DNA of 64,000 bases from Halichondria panicea (lineage: Eukaryota > Porifera > Demospongiae > Suberitida > Halichondriidae): positions 757,501 through 821,500 of the forward strand of contig NC_087390.1 in NCBI RefSeq assembly GCF_963675165.1, written 5' to 3'. The position numbers and the translations under genes are program-made. The notes under the pieces were generated by a model, which made no database searches, was not told the DNA's origin, and worked only from the letters and a program-made list of their open reading frames with translations. Positions 22,601 through 48,200 of the stretch are shown piece by piece. Every line of letters begins with the position of its first letter. Position 1 is the stretch's first letter.

Positions 22601-23651
22601 CTACGGTAGACTACTACAAACTAGCACAGTGACACTCTCTAGCTTCCTAGATCTCTGTTGACCAGTAAGCAGTGCACCAAGAATGCTTCCACCTCTGTAT
22701 GCAAGAGTAAAACATACAATTAACTTTTCTTCTTCATTCGCCACGTGATACAATAAACCCCGAAGTAGCCACACCCAGATTGGCATAAGCACCTACAATA
22801 TAAAGCTGGAGTAGTGTCCATATTATATTTTCTACACATAAAGTTCGGTACTGCAAAACATTCAATTGAGTAAACTGTGGTCTGTTCTGGGAAGTATTGC
22901 TAATTAGTATACTGATGACTATCAAGTGGTGACCAATACAGGGCAAATTCTGTTACGTACTGTAGTTTAACACTTTTACTCTTATCTACTCTTGACTATA
23001 AATACACATGTAGCTGTAACTTAGTCTCATGGACCAGCCGATATATCATATCGTCTAGCAAATTACACATGAGCTACTTGTGTTGTGCAGCTGTCTAAGT
23101 GACTGTTTGCATTGATAAGTGGTTAGTGGTTAGAGGACGGATGTGAAACCATATAATTAAAGCTAAGCCTGCAGCTGTGCAGTTTCACAACTTACTACAG
23201 TCAAACACTTATCAACCACTTAGAGCGCCACGACATTTGTGGCACGGTCAACACAACTCTGTACGGTGAAATTGGCCAGACTCTCTTTCAGGGTTTGGGT
23301 CAGCGAGACTATAGCTGTAACTTTCCTCTAAGTACACATAATTATAGTTATATGTTATGTGGCCTATGCCTCGTAAATGCTCGGTATAATTATACCAAAT
23401 TAAAATGTATGATAAGAAATGTTATGCAATTATTGGTGAGTATGCTTCACTGACTTACAGGAAAAAGTTTGTAAGAAGAGTATGTATCTGATGGTGACCA
23501 TAATGAGGTAGAGTTGGTAGAGGACAGGGGTGATCAACACAGAGGCAAGGCTGGCTCTGAGCTGCCAACTAGGCTTACGGAAAACCAGGGTAACATCGTC
23601 GTCCAAATCATTTGAGAAATAACGGGCATGTCTCTGAGATGTCATCTTCAT
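16634..23651 (-). CDS. NLR gene 2: membrane segments - 2A - Death x2 - NACHT - LRR
   Basis: Paralog of NLR1. Eight exons join in phase: 23651-23459, 22214-22026, 21968-21819, 21719-21444, 21278-21216, 21060-20995, 20367-19954 and 19749-16634, about 1488 residues. Order: three hydrophobic segments, 2A motif (skip between Gly174 and Pro175), first Death domain (WFNLGLDLGL), two Pro/Thr linker exons, a second unrelated Death-like domain (residues about 313-420, with HLAAYFDSATLLAAAISL) fused to a third linker, NACHT with Walker A GAPGGGKTT near 554 and Walker B LFILEGLDEL, then leucine-rich repeats. NLR1 lacks the second Death domain and two linkers. The internal ATG just before the 2A in NLR1 is missing here (three codons deleted), so translation must begin at the upstream exon. 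The gene converges on the carboxypeptidase fragment, 335 bp away. Confidence 0.87.
19954..20367 (-). other. Second Death-domain exon of NLR2, fused to a linker exon
   Basis: Single open exon of 138 codons. It reads through the Death domain, then VFYHANNYLLS, then DDHTSLGPSQ of the linker. The stretch between keeps a splice-like end (TTACTTACTTTCAG), identical in style to the acceptors before the other linker exons, but no donor in the right phase. It looks like a former intron shortened until it became coding. Confidence 0.65.
20540..20687. repeat. TACCGTATAGCG-type MITE remnant
   Basis: Contains TCCTGAGCTGTACGAATATTTAAA and ends near ATATACGGTA; related to 32720-32827, 38922-39091 and 42500-43042. 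It lies in an NLR2 intron. Confidence 0.6.
21826..21852 (-). other. 2A ribosome-skipping motif, NLR2
   Basis: Encodes GDVEANPGP with the same preceding LLIFRLLLQS as in NLR1. All critical 2A residues (Asp, Glu, Asn, Pro, Gly, Pro) are kept although surrounding codons differ between the copies, which suggests the motif is under constraint. Confidence 0.9.
22302..22504. repeat. TACCGTATAGCG-type MITE
   Basis: Orthologous to the element at 8110-8304 within NLR1 intron 1, so it predates the duplication. Ends TACTGTATAGCGGG and CTCTATATGGTA. Confidence 0.7.
22538..23375. repeat. Copy-2-specific ~815-bp segment flanked by direct repeats
   Basis: NLR2 intron 1 is about 800 bp longer than that of NLR1. 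The extra DNA is bounded by two similar copies of TGGCCTATGCCCCGTA (near 22538 and 23359), while NLR1 has one (near 8338). This pattern fits a local duplication plus insertion, or deletion between repeats in copy 1. No coding potential was recognised inside. Confidence 0.5.
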
Positions 23652-24157
23652 AGTTCTGTCAAGAATAGACCAACTTGTGCCAGCTCCAAGATTAGTGTTG
23701 CTTCTTTAGTGCAAATTTTATGCCAGTCGAGTCCAAACAGAGAATCTTGTGGTTTGTTTACTTGACCATACATACAAGACCCTCCTCCTTTGACCATACA
23801 AGACCCTCCCCGTTTTTTGCAACGCTATTCTTTCAATATTTCCATCAATGATCTTTACCTTATAGTTATGCATGACTAGCTATTGTGTAAACTTTTCATA
23901 ATAATGTTCATCCCTGCTTCAAGTATATGAACTGCACTATATATAGTAAATCTCACAATGTCATACATGTACATGTGCATACTTATAATTATATTCTCGC
24001 ATATGCCAACTTGTTATAGTAATACGGTAAAGCATGGGTCATCAACGAACATACAATACATTTTATTACATGTATAATTATATGAATTGAGCAAAGAAAC
24101 ACAAAATGTACAGAAGACAATAACGGTGAATGAAATGATTTTAGCTAGCTATACAGA
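23652..24157 (-). promoter_or_regulatory. Upstream region of NLR2 and gap to FMNL 3' end
   Basis: The first ~210 bp (23652-23864) are the shared NLR/cyclophilin upstream block. The rest to 24157 is the presumed FMNL 3' flank and is nearly identical to 8833-9126 of copy 1. FMNL and NLR2 are in tandem on the minus strand, so FMNL 3' sequence and the NLR2 promoter share about 500 bp. Confidence 0.55.
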
Positions 24158-36929
<12,772 letters not shown>

Positions 36930-37408
36930 TATATGCATGCATGCACTGTAACAAGATAGCTTGAATAATAGGGATTCTACTTGACAACAAATGTAGCTAC
37001 AATATCACTACTAGGTGCCTACATTTACATAGCCAACTCTAGAAAATCTGTCTATCACACACGATCGAATTAGTATTAATTAAGACCACACCCACTGTAG
37101 CGAAAATAGGTGTGGTCTAATCATCAGGCGGATGTTATTGAGGGCGACTTATTTTTGTCACACTTTTCGAGGGCACAATAAAATAATTATACATAATCGG
37201 GTTGTTTTTTGTAATGAAAATACAAAATTAAAGCATAATTATGAATGTGATTCTAAAATACTGCATTTAACAATAGCCCCATGCATGTACTGTATGTATG
37301 CGTATAAAAATAAGCGGGTGCAAGTGTATGTAACAAGCCGAACCTAAAAAGTCAGTCACATAATATTTAAGTCTACAATTGATCCCCTCCTCCAATTAGC
37401 ATGAGATT
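36930..37408. promoter_or_regulatory. Gap between integrin alpha-1 stop and FMNL start
   Basis: Only 479 bp separate the end of the integrin coding region from the FMNL start codon on the same strand. It must hold both the integrin 3' end and the FMNL promoter and 5' UTR. It contains AATTAAGACCACACC near 37080. No exon seen. Confidence 0.5.
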
Positions 37409-37845
37409 TTACAGTGATGTCTCCTCTGGGTCCTTCTCTGGCTCCCCGTCCTGGCCCTCGCCAGAGCCGCCATTTTCTTCAAGATCAACAGCATCTCCGA
37501 TATCATCTTCTTTGGAGGGTGCCGCGTCCTCCCCAAGGTCACCCTTCTTGTCTGCACGAAGTGGAAAAGGTCGAGACCAAAGTTAGTAATGACAGTGACA
37601 ACAGCATTAATAATAATAATTGCATTTTGCATTTTGTGAGATTAGATAACTGTGTATTTGCTGCCTGCACTCAGTTGCTATGACAACACTCACCTTCTCC
37701 GGTGATAATAGCTGGTTCCTCTGGTGGCACCTGACGAACTTCAAACTCTCCCTCAGCATCTTTCTTGGCCTGCTCAAGACGCTTCTTACGGAAGAACCCG
37801 CACTGTGTGTGTGTGTGTGTGTGTGTGGGTGTGTGTGTGTGTGTG

Positions 37846-37931
<86 letters not shown>

Positions 37932-37936
37932 TGTGT

Positions 37937-37983
<47 letters not shown>

Positions 37984-39535
37984 TGTGTGTATGTGTGTGT
38001 GTGTGTGTGTGAGTAGATATATAAATAACAAACACTATAATATCATCTTAGAACACTTCAGTAATAGGTCCATGCACACAACAACATTTTTATTACGATT
38101 ATTAGGAAAAGGTTTTACAAAGAAAATGTTCGCTACAGAAATACAGTAATTAAGTAGAGGCTGTGATTAAAGCTTCTCAGCTAGCATGGGCATTTTGATG
38201 AAGGCTGTATCACTCACATAGATGCAACAAGCAAAGAGAATTATGATGAGAACGATGGCCAAGACAGCTCCGATGATGGGGAGCCACACCTCCAGATAAA
38301 TGTTCAGCGGCTCCGGAGGTCTCGGCGACACGACAATTGTCTGTGGTGTGTGTGTGTGTGTAGGTGCGCGTGTGTGAAGGAACCTAGTGTCAGTCCCATC
38401 CTTATCCCAACACACATGAAGGCAACGTACATGTACTACCATATATGGATAAGTACAACTGTAGCCTCTCCCCAACAAAACACATTCTCCATGTATACAT
38501 GCAATAGTTATTACTGGCACAGTGTGTGGCCGTGTGAGTGGGTGTTACTTACCCGCTCAGACACCAGAATCGATTGGCTATCTTCAAACCGATCAAATTC
38601 GTCCAATGAAACGAAGCGAGCAAACATTCTCAGGTTGAACGTGCTGCCATCTGCCACCCTCTGTGGAAGACAGAAAAAGTCACCAAAGCAACTAACCAGA
38701 ACATATTAACTGCATCCATTTGCAACCTATATTAGATGCTGCGTGTAAACAGGCTTACAGCTAGTGTAGGCCAGGTCACAAACAGGCTTACAGCTAGTGT
38801 AGGCCAGGTCACAAACAGGCTTACAGCTAGTGTAGGCCAGGTCACAAACAGACAGTGTACAAAACAACCCTTCAACAGTTGCCCAAAAGATAGAGATGTA
38901 TATTCCACTGTACCGTACAGCGGGTTATGTATTTTTTGTACTTAGAGCATTAATTAAAACTGCTAAATTATTATTATTATACACAATAGGTTATCTACGT
39001 CACTATCCTGAGCTGTACGAAATATTTAAATGGATAGCTAGCTCTCATACGAAAATGTGCACCAACGAAAAAAATTAGTCTCTATACGGTATAATATTAT
39101 CTAATACCTACCGAATAGAATCTCCTGTCTATCACTCCTACGAATGCGACACTGAAGTCTTGATCGATAACAAAATTGGAGATGTTGCAACGGAAAGTTT
39201 GACAGGCCATACTGGGACTATCAAAGTCACAGCTCTATAATAGTGTACACGATGTGTGTGGATTGAAGGAAGAGATAAATCGAATCAATTCAAGTATATA
39301 AAATGCTACTAACCTCAGAAACAATTGCACTGCTGTCAGGTGACTGTCGCTTGGCAATTGATCTAAAGATTGAGTAATAATACGTAAGTGTGAATAACTA
39401 CAGCCTTATCTTGCACTGAACACACACATCCACACACCCACACACACCCACACACACCCCCCCACACACACACACCCACCCACACGCACCCACGCACGCA
39501 CGCACGCACACACACACACACGCACACACACACAC

Positions 39536-39571
<36 letters not shown>

Positions 39572-42500
39572 TTTCCGTCTTGGTGGCGTTCTTGTAAAAT
39601 TTAAATTGTCAGGGTTAACTCCTTCACTATCACAGGTGAGGCCCATCCCTTGCGGCATCAAAGTGTTACCGACATAGATGTAGTATTTAACCACATTGTC
39701 ATCCTGAGGCCGAAGAGGTGCCCTGACAGGTACGCTAATATCCAGGCGACCATTAGGAATGGTTGAACGTCCTTCATTCGTAACAGTCACGATTATATCA
39801 AATGTTTCGCCCAGATTAGTTGGAGTATTAAATGGAGATACCTGCAATAATATTACGATTAGCTCAAATAATGTATATAATTATGCTGTAAGTTATATTA
39901 TGCTGTAAGTTTGGCCAGGTTAATGGGCCCCAGGGTCTCCATAGCATGTGTTAGGACCTGTGTTAGCAGACCACCCTCTATAATACAGCCAGGTTAATGG
40001 GCCCCAGGGTCTCCATAGCATGTGTTAGGACCTGTGTTAGCAGACCACCCTCTATAATACAGCCAGGTTAATGGGCCCCAGGGTCTCCATAGCATGTGTT
40101 TGGACCTGTGTTAGCAGGCCACCCTCTATAATACAGCCAGGTTAATGGGCCCCGGGTTTCCATAAGCATGTGTTTGGACCTGTGTTAGCAGACCACCCTC
40201 TATAATACAGCCAGGTTAATGGGCCCCAGGGTCTCCATAGCATGTGTTTGGACCTGTGTTAGCAGGCCACCCTCTATAATACAGCCAGGTTAATGGGCCC
40301 CGGGGTCTCCATGGGATGTGTTTGGACCTGTGTTAGCAGGCCACCCTCTATAATACAGCCAGGTTAATGGGCCCCAGGGTCTCCATGGGATGTGTTTGGA
40401 CCTGTGTTAGCAGACCACCCTCTATAATACAGCCAGGTTAATGGGCCCCAGGGTCTCCATGGGATGTGTTTGGACCTGTGTTAGCAGACCACCCTCTATA
40501 ATACAGCCAGGTTAATGGGCCCCAGGGTCTCCATGGGATGTGTTAGGACCTGTGTTAGCAGACCACCCTCTATAATACAGCCAGGTTAATGGGCCCCGGG
40601 TTTCCATAAGCATGTGTTTGGACCTGTGTTAGCAGGCCACCCTCTATAATACAGCCAGGTTAATGGGCCCCAGGGTCTCCATGGGATGTGTTTGGACCTG
40701 TGTTAGCAGGTCACCCTCTACAATTAACTACATTTGCGTATTACAGCCACTCGGTTAGTCTGCCCTCTACTTAGAGAGACAGAAATGAGAACTAATAACC
40801 AATATATGTACTACGTATAAATACATGTACATGTAGCTAACAGTACCCGACCAATCAGAATACAGCACACAACTCACCGGCAGTGTTGAGTCGTATAGAA
40901 GTGGGTTCACCACTCTAATCTCTCTGCAGGAAATATAATTATATCATGCATGTTATAAAGGTTACAAGGGTGTAAAAAAAGTCATACAGTCCCCTCCGTG
41001 TTACGATAGCGTATAGCACGATTGTAGTTGTTCCGTACTTCTTTGATAACAAAGTAATACGGTAAATTAAAATGGTCCAAACGTTGGTTCCACTACTCAC
41101 GGTATAACCACTCTAGGGCTTGTTATAGCTGTGACTGGGAGGGCCTCCATATATATATTGTTACTAGGGACCGTGTCGCTGTTTGAAGAGCCCAGTGGTA
41201 TGCCCACGGTGAATACGGCTGTTAGGTTCGATTCCGTTCCCACCACTCTAGTAGAATCCACATTCCATACCAGCGTGATCTGTAATTAAGTGTGTTTAAA
41301 ATCAATGAATAACTAATGTACACGTACAATAATATTATTACAAACTCAGTATAGTAGGCTGTTAGCAGTGTGTGCATGCAGCTTCAATATTCTGGCATCT
41401 GATTTCTCCTTAATAGTCGATCCTTCATGATCGAGGACAAGTTAACTACACTTAGCCCAATCGAACAGTTTGTGTACAAAACAACCCCTCAACAAAAAAG
41501 CATACCTCTACATGTATAAAACATACTTTGAAAGATGTTCAATATTTACAAAAGAACTTCCATTGCCAGCCCAACTCAGAATTAGCGAAAGTACATAAGT
41601 GAGTGGGTGGGGATATATCAACCACCTTAGACACTAGTCGGTATAATTATATACAAACAAAGGTACATACGTCCAGTCCAGTGTTTCCCGGGATGTAAGT
41701 GGGTAGAGGACATCGAAACTGTCTAGTGTCGGAAATTTGGTTGCAAGACTGTACGGAAAAAAAAACAAAAAATTAATTGGTGGTTGTTACGTACATGATG
41801 TTACTGATGTACATATGCAGCTTTTCATGCACTTCCAAGCATTACCAAGATATTTCAGAGACAATATACCACTCAGCATGGTAACAGCTAGGCCCCAGAG
41901 TCTCCATAGCATGTGTTTGGACCTGTGTTAGCAGTCACCCTCTATAATACAGCCAGGTTAATGGGCCCCGGGTTTCCATAAGCATGTGTTTGGACCTGTG
42001 TTAGCAGACCACCCTCTATAATACAGCCAGGTTAATGGGCCCCGGGTTTCCATAAGCATGTGTTTGGACCTGTGTTAGCAGGCCACCCTCTATAATACAG
42101 CCACTGTTGGTTTGCCCAAAGAAAAAAGATATCACTACACACACGCACACACCCACTCACTGCACACAACACACACACACTCACTATTCCGCTAGAATTC
42201 CCGAACGTAAAAGGAATACCATCTGGCAGTGTGAACATGAGGAAAGCATTGATGGATCCATCGTTAGCCACGTTGTCTACTCTCAACGGGAACTCAACAT
42301 TAGTAACAGCGCCGGCTACAATACTCGAGTTTGTACGCCCAGTTGAAGAGCTGTGGGGGAAGGAGTTTCAACTTAGAATAGCCAAGGATAGTGATGGGGA
42401 TTTGGTTTTAAATAGTACATGTACGCATAAAGATAATCTGAAAATACCGATACTCTATATTAACATACTAATTAAAATGACTTGTACAGTTTAATGCACC

Positions 42501-45035
42501 ATAATCATAGCGGGTAATTTTCGTTGGTGCAAATTTTTGTATGAAATTGTATTTTAAATATTCGTACAGCTCAGGATAGTGACGTTGAACCTATCGTATA
42601 GTCTGGTTAGTAAGCGCATGCGCCTATAGGGAAAAGAGCAGGCCTCTATGCGCCTATTATCCAGATGCACTTATAGAGATTAACCACGCCCATGACGTTT
42701 CAATGAAGCAAATCTCCATTAGCTAGCTCGATCGTTTGTCTGCAAGCAGTCTATAGTCATATCTGACAGCAGTAACCCAACTACCGGTAGTGAAAGAGAC
42801 TTAACATCTTTAAAGAAGTGTGGAGACCAGTTGTTAGGCAGAGAACTGTGCAGAAAACTATGCGCCTTCTATCCAGGCTCTTGGTCTGCTAACCAGTATG
42901 CGCCTATTAGTTGGTGTGCTCTTATTAACCAGATTAACAGGTATTGCGGTAGAATAATTTCGTAGTTTTAATTTTCGTATAATGCTCTACAATACGAAAC
43001 ATACACAAACATTTCCACCATACGAAAATAACCCGCTATTGGTATGTGTAAATAATGGTAAATAATGGGGCTAAATTTCGAGAGCCTGAAACTTGTCAGT
43101 TGCTTAAATTTGTTCCGACAGTATATACTTACTGATATTGAGTATTTCCCCTCATAGTGATGGACAGATCGGGACGACACACCTCCTGACCATTAATATC
43201 TTTGCTCGTACAGTTGAGCTCTGGGGTGATCTATTAGTCATGCAGGGAGAGACAGAGAGGGACGATTAAAAAACACAGTCACACAATCAAAATAAATATC
43301 GTATCACGATGGCAACAATCTATATACCGTATAGCCAGTAATTTTCGGGGGGCAAAATATTCGTGGTTGAGCAATATTAATTTAGTCACTTCGTGGATAA
43401 TATTTTCGTGGTTGCTGCTTGCACTGCAGGTAAAGGTAGGCAAGGTCGCTTCATTCGTGGGTAAAATATTCGTGGTCAGACCTTCAACCACAAAAACCAT
43501 GAATATTTTTTGTCCCCCGGAAATTACCCGCTATACGGTATCACACCATGATAGTCACATGACTCACCAACACTGTAGGTTCCCCAGTCGACCTGATGAG
43601 GGGAAAGTCCCTAAAGTCAATTAACTCTCCATTTTCCGAAAATTTTCTGTTGATGGCTTCAAAGGTCAGACGCATCACAACCGGGTCTTGTAATCTCAGT
43701 CCATTCACGGCATCTTTAATTGGCTGCAATAAAAAACAGCACATGAAAACTGACAAGTTGTTAATGATTTAATCTAGCTTGCAATATGAGATCATGCATG
43801 GAGATGTTACACTTTTCGCGATTTCAGGAGCAAGAAATTGTCAATTAATACATATGCACCGTATAGCGGGTATATTTCGAGGGTATAAACTTTCGCAGAA
43901 TGGCCGTTAGAAAGGTTTTCGCGAAATAGCAGCCTTTCTGCAGCATGCATGCATGCGATTAAATTTGTGGGTATAAATGTTCGCGGCGGTAGATATACTT
44001 GATCAGCGAAAACCACGAACCTTGAGATATACCCGCTACACTGTACTGACTGTATAATTATAGTTCACAATTGTTTGGGAGACAACACTTTCACTAAAAA
44101 GCAATCAATATCTAAACTAAGATGCAAGTACGGAGCCATTTATATACTGAACTTACCACAAACTGTACGACGGTCTTGTCACAGGCTTGTTCATCGACAT
44201 TGGAGAAGCTGAGCACCCCAGTGTATTGGAAAGGTGTGGTTCTGCTAACGGGAACACTGCGTACAATCTGCCGCTCTTCTGTCAGACGATACGACACGTC
44301 TGTGTGTGTGGGCGGGTGGGCGGGTGAACTAGAATAATAACTCCACGCTGATCGGTGATGGTTGGTATATGAATTGTAAAATTAATTATGGTGGGTGTTT
44401 TAATTTGGTGATTTGGCGGATTTTACCGAATTAAAAAACTGTCAAATTAGAGTGTTCCAGTGGACACAATGTCATTGCTGTAGTAGCAACCGCCTGAGAC
44501 GCCAAATTAAAAACCGCCAATTACGTTCAAATGTCTCATCCGTCAAATATAATACTTGCCAAATTTTCCTGTTAACGGTATAATGTGCACACATGCATGT
44601 AAAGGGTTGTACAACAGGTCATGCTATTGAAGCACTCTCCAATATACAAATAAAAACAACCGCTTCTTAGGCCTAGTTTACTGTGTACATAAAAGAGCTA
44701 TAATTTATGAATTGGTCAGAGTGCAAATTCCAAGCCCATGACAGATACAGGAAGTCACGTTGATTCTCCGCATACATCTGATGTACAGTATGCCTACGTT
44801 CGATACTCTAGCTGTCATTAATAGCTATACTTACTGAGTGGGCGGTTGTCGAGGCCCCTCCCACTATACACGGCACAGAGGGTGATGTTGATGCTGGGAT
44901 TTGACACAAGCTGCACTGTACTGTTGTCCGTGCTCAGAGTGAAGTTGATCATAGCTATAGACAAGGTTCTGTGTGTGTGTGTGTTTGTGTGGGGGGGGGG
45001 GTGAGGGTGAGGTGTGTGTATGTGTGGGGGGGGTG

Positions 45036-45100
<65 letters not shown>

Positions 45101-45125
45101 GGGGGGGGGGGTGAGAGTGAGGTGT

Positions 45126-45182
<57 letters not shown>

Positions 45183-45191
45183 GGGGGGGTG

Positions 45192-45226
<35 letters not shown>

Positions 45227-48200
45227 GTGTGGGGGTGATTACAGTAATACACAGAGTAGCAACTGTATGCTAAAAAACATGTGTGTATGTACAGTAGCTA
45301 AGAGAGTAATATTCAAGCAACAGCATCTGCCCCAAGCAGTATAATACCGTATAGAGGCCAGGGTTTTGAATGCGATTGCGAATGACGCTACTGTACGGGT
45401 TTTAACAATCGCGAATTGAATACGCATGCTCACTTACTTTGATTGCGATTTGTGCGAAAACTCGCAATTCGCAATCAAAGGAACGTCGGATTTAAAACTC
45501 GATATACGGCAAGTACATTAAATAATTGGCTCACCTGAATACCACGGCTAATTGAGAATCGTAGGCCCCAACCACCAGATCTAGGAGAAGAGATAATATG
45601 TGCACATCAAGTACGTGCATGTATAATTACTGTAGAACCTCGCGAGCGATGAATATTAATATCCGTTTGGTTACACGTACACGTACATTAGCCACACCCA
45701 CCTGTGTAACCGTTGGCGTCGACGTCCACACCACTCCCCAGGGAGAAGCCAAAGCTCCTGAGGGAGGTGACGGTGGGAGAGCGTATGAAGTCCAACACAG
45801 CACTGGAGGATATGATCTGTGAGGAGGTGTATGGGGACGAAATATGTGACAGACATAATAATCGTATAGCGTGACATTTTCGAGGGGCTTAATTTTCGCT
45901 GTTTTTGTGGGTTAGCAATCCTACACGAAAATTAAGTCCACGAAAATTGCTAGCTATAACGTGCAAAATTAAAGGCGTGTCTTAAATTATCAGAATTTTT
46001 ATGTGGATTTTTTATTAGATCGAATAATAGTTTTAGGAATTAAAGAAAGAATAATGAGTGAAAAAGCATAATTTATGAGGGCCTAATATAGAGGTCTCCC
46101 AGCTACATGTAGCACCAACCTGATCAGGTGTCCTGCTGATAACAGTGTCTTTGTTGCCATAATAGATGTAGACAGCACCTTGAGCATTATTGTCAGAGGG
46201 CATGTCTTGATAGGGAGCACCCACAGCAATATCTGTACACAGGTACATAGTCACAATTAACACGACATAAACAATCCCTTGAATATACAACCTTCCCTTC
46301 AATACAACCTCTTGAAATGCAAACCTTAAATTGATAGCCCTGGCTTGAAACCTCACAGGAAAGACAAAGCCGTAGAAATATTATCGGGCGCTTAATTAGA
46401 ATAACAGTTGATTTCAAAATAATTTTCACCTGCTAGGTTGTCTTCGTTGACGTCACCCAGATTGATGATGCTGTGACCGAAGCGTCCCATTGGTCCAAAC
46501 CCAGTCAACATAATAGCCGTCTCGTTAATAACACCCTGAGAGTGAAATAATAGAGTACATGGTACGTTGCAAGAATATGGCATATCTTTACTGAAATCTT
46601 GTCAACATGTTATTTAAATTAAGCCTAACTCATATATAATACATGTACAACTAAACGACCATTAGTAAAACCTACTACATATAGGATTGGCAGTGGGTTT
46701 GCCCGTGTTTAGCAATAATCATTTCACTTATTTTGACTCGTGTGTATATATAGACTCAACAGAAGGTTTATATATGAAATTAAAGGTGTTTAAATAAGGA
46801 TTGGGGCGTAACTTCTATAACACAAAAACAAATAACTTTTCAACACACAAAATCTGCATGCAATCTACATGCTCTCTCTCTGTCATCATAGCCCTACAAA
46901 TACAAGCATGGGTATACTGCAAAACTCCCATGCACCGGTATTTTACTATTGGTGGGTGTGGTTTCCTGACATTGAATCCCGAAAAATTTCCGCTATATAC
47001 TGCTAACATACGTTGTTGTTCTCGTAGACATAGACACGTCCGACATCAGGCATCCCCGGACTGAAGAATGGAGATCCTGCTATCACCTCGTCAAATCTAT
47101 ACACATGGAGAGCAGTTCATATAATATAACGGTTGGTAGTCAGCCGTTTCCGACCATGTAGTGCACGTGACTGGTCAATTTACCATGTGCTCTAACAATA
47201 ATTATAGCCGGACAATACATAATTATTCTAGTGCTGCATGGTACTAGTGCTGTAGCTTTGTTCCTACAAGTCTAGTACTATAGTTCTATCACCTCGTCAA
47301 ATCTACAGATGGAGAGGATACGTACATGTACATGTATGTACACAGAACTTGTATCTAAGCACACCATTGAAAAGGTAATTCTGAGAGCTGTTGAATGCAT
47401 CAATTAGCTTCAAAATCGGACAATGTGAACACAAGTTACGGGTTCTCAAAGATAGCTACATGTACGTACCAACTGATGTGGTCTTGATAATAATTATACA
47501 TAGGGAAAAAATGATGGATAATAATTACCCGTCATTATTCAGATCAGCAGTCTCCACAGCATGGCCGAAATAATCTCCAATCTGAGCGTGTGTGTACATG
47601 TATGTACGATGATAGGTTACCATGGAAACTGTGAAACACGACGGCCATTGAAGAGGTTTCATTAACTGTATTATACCGTGTATCAAGTTGTATTGTAATT
47701 GTACAAGCCTCGAGGGCAGGTTGCATGCGCACTAGTATCTAATAAGACACTGTTTTGAAAGTGTCTATGGGATTTAGAATCCCTCAGGCACTGATTTAGT
47801 ATCCCGAGTGGAGCTAATAATTACATAGAAGTAAGTAAGCTAATAAATCACCTGCTCCCCCTCCAAGTTTGGGTCTGGAAATAAGGTAAAGTTGGGTGAC
47901 CTCACGTTCACCTGTGAGGCAATTAATGCATCAATTGACAATAAAAATTAATGATGAAGAAGATATTAGTTTGCAAATAATTATTGATACGTAAGCAGGG
48001 TGTTATACAGGGGGGGAAGGGGGATACCCCCCCCCTTCAATTATGACTGAGTGTCCATAGCTGGGAACATTTTCTGGTTACTTTTCTCATTTCCCCCCTC
48101 TACTTCAAAATCCTATATGACACCCTGGTAAGTAAATGCATGTAGACAATACTATGCTAATATGTACGTCATTATCTTTAGCTATCAGTAACTCACCTTT

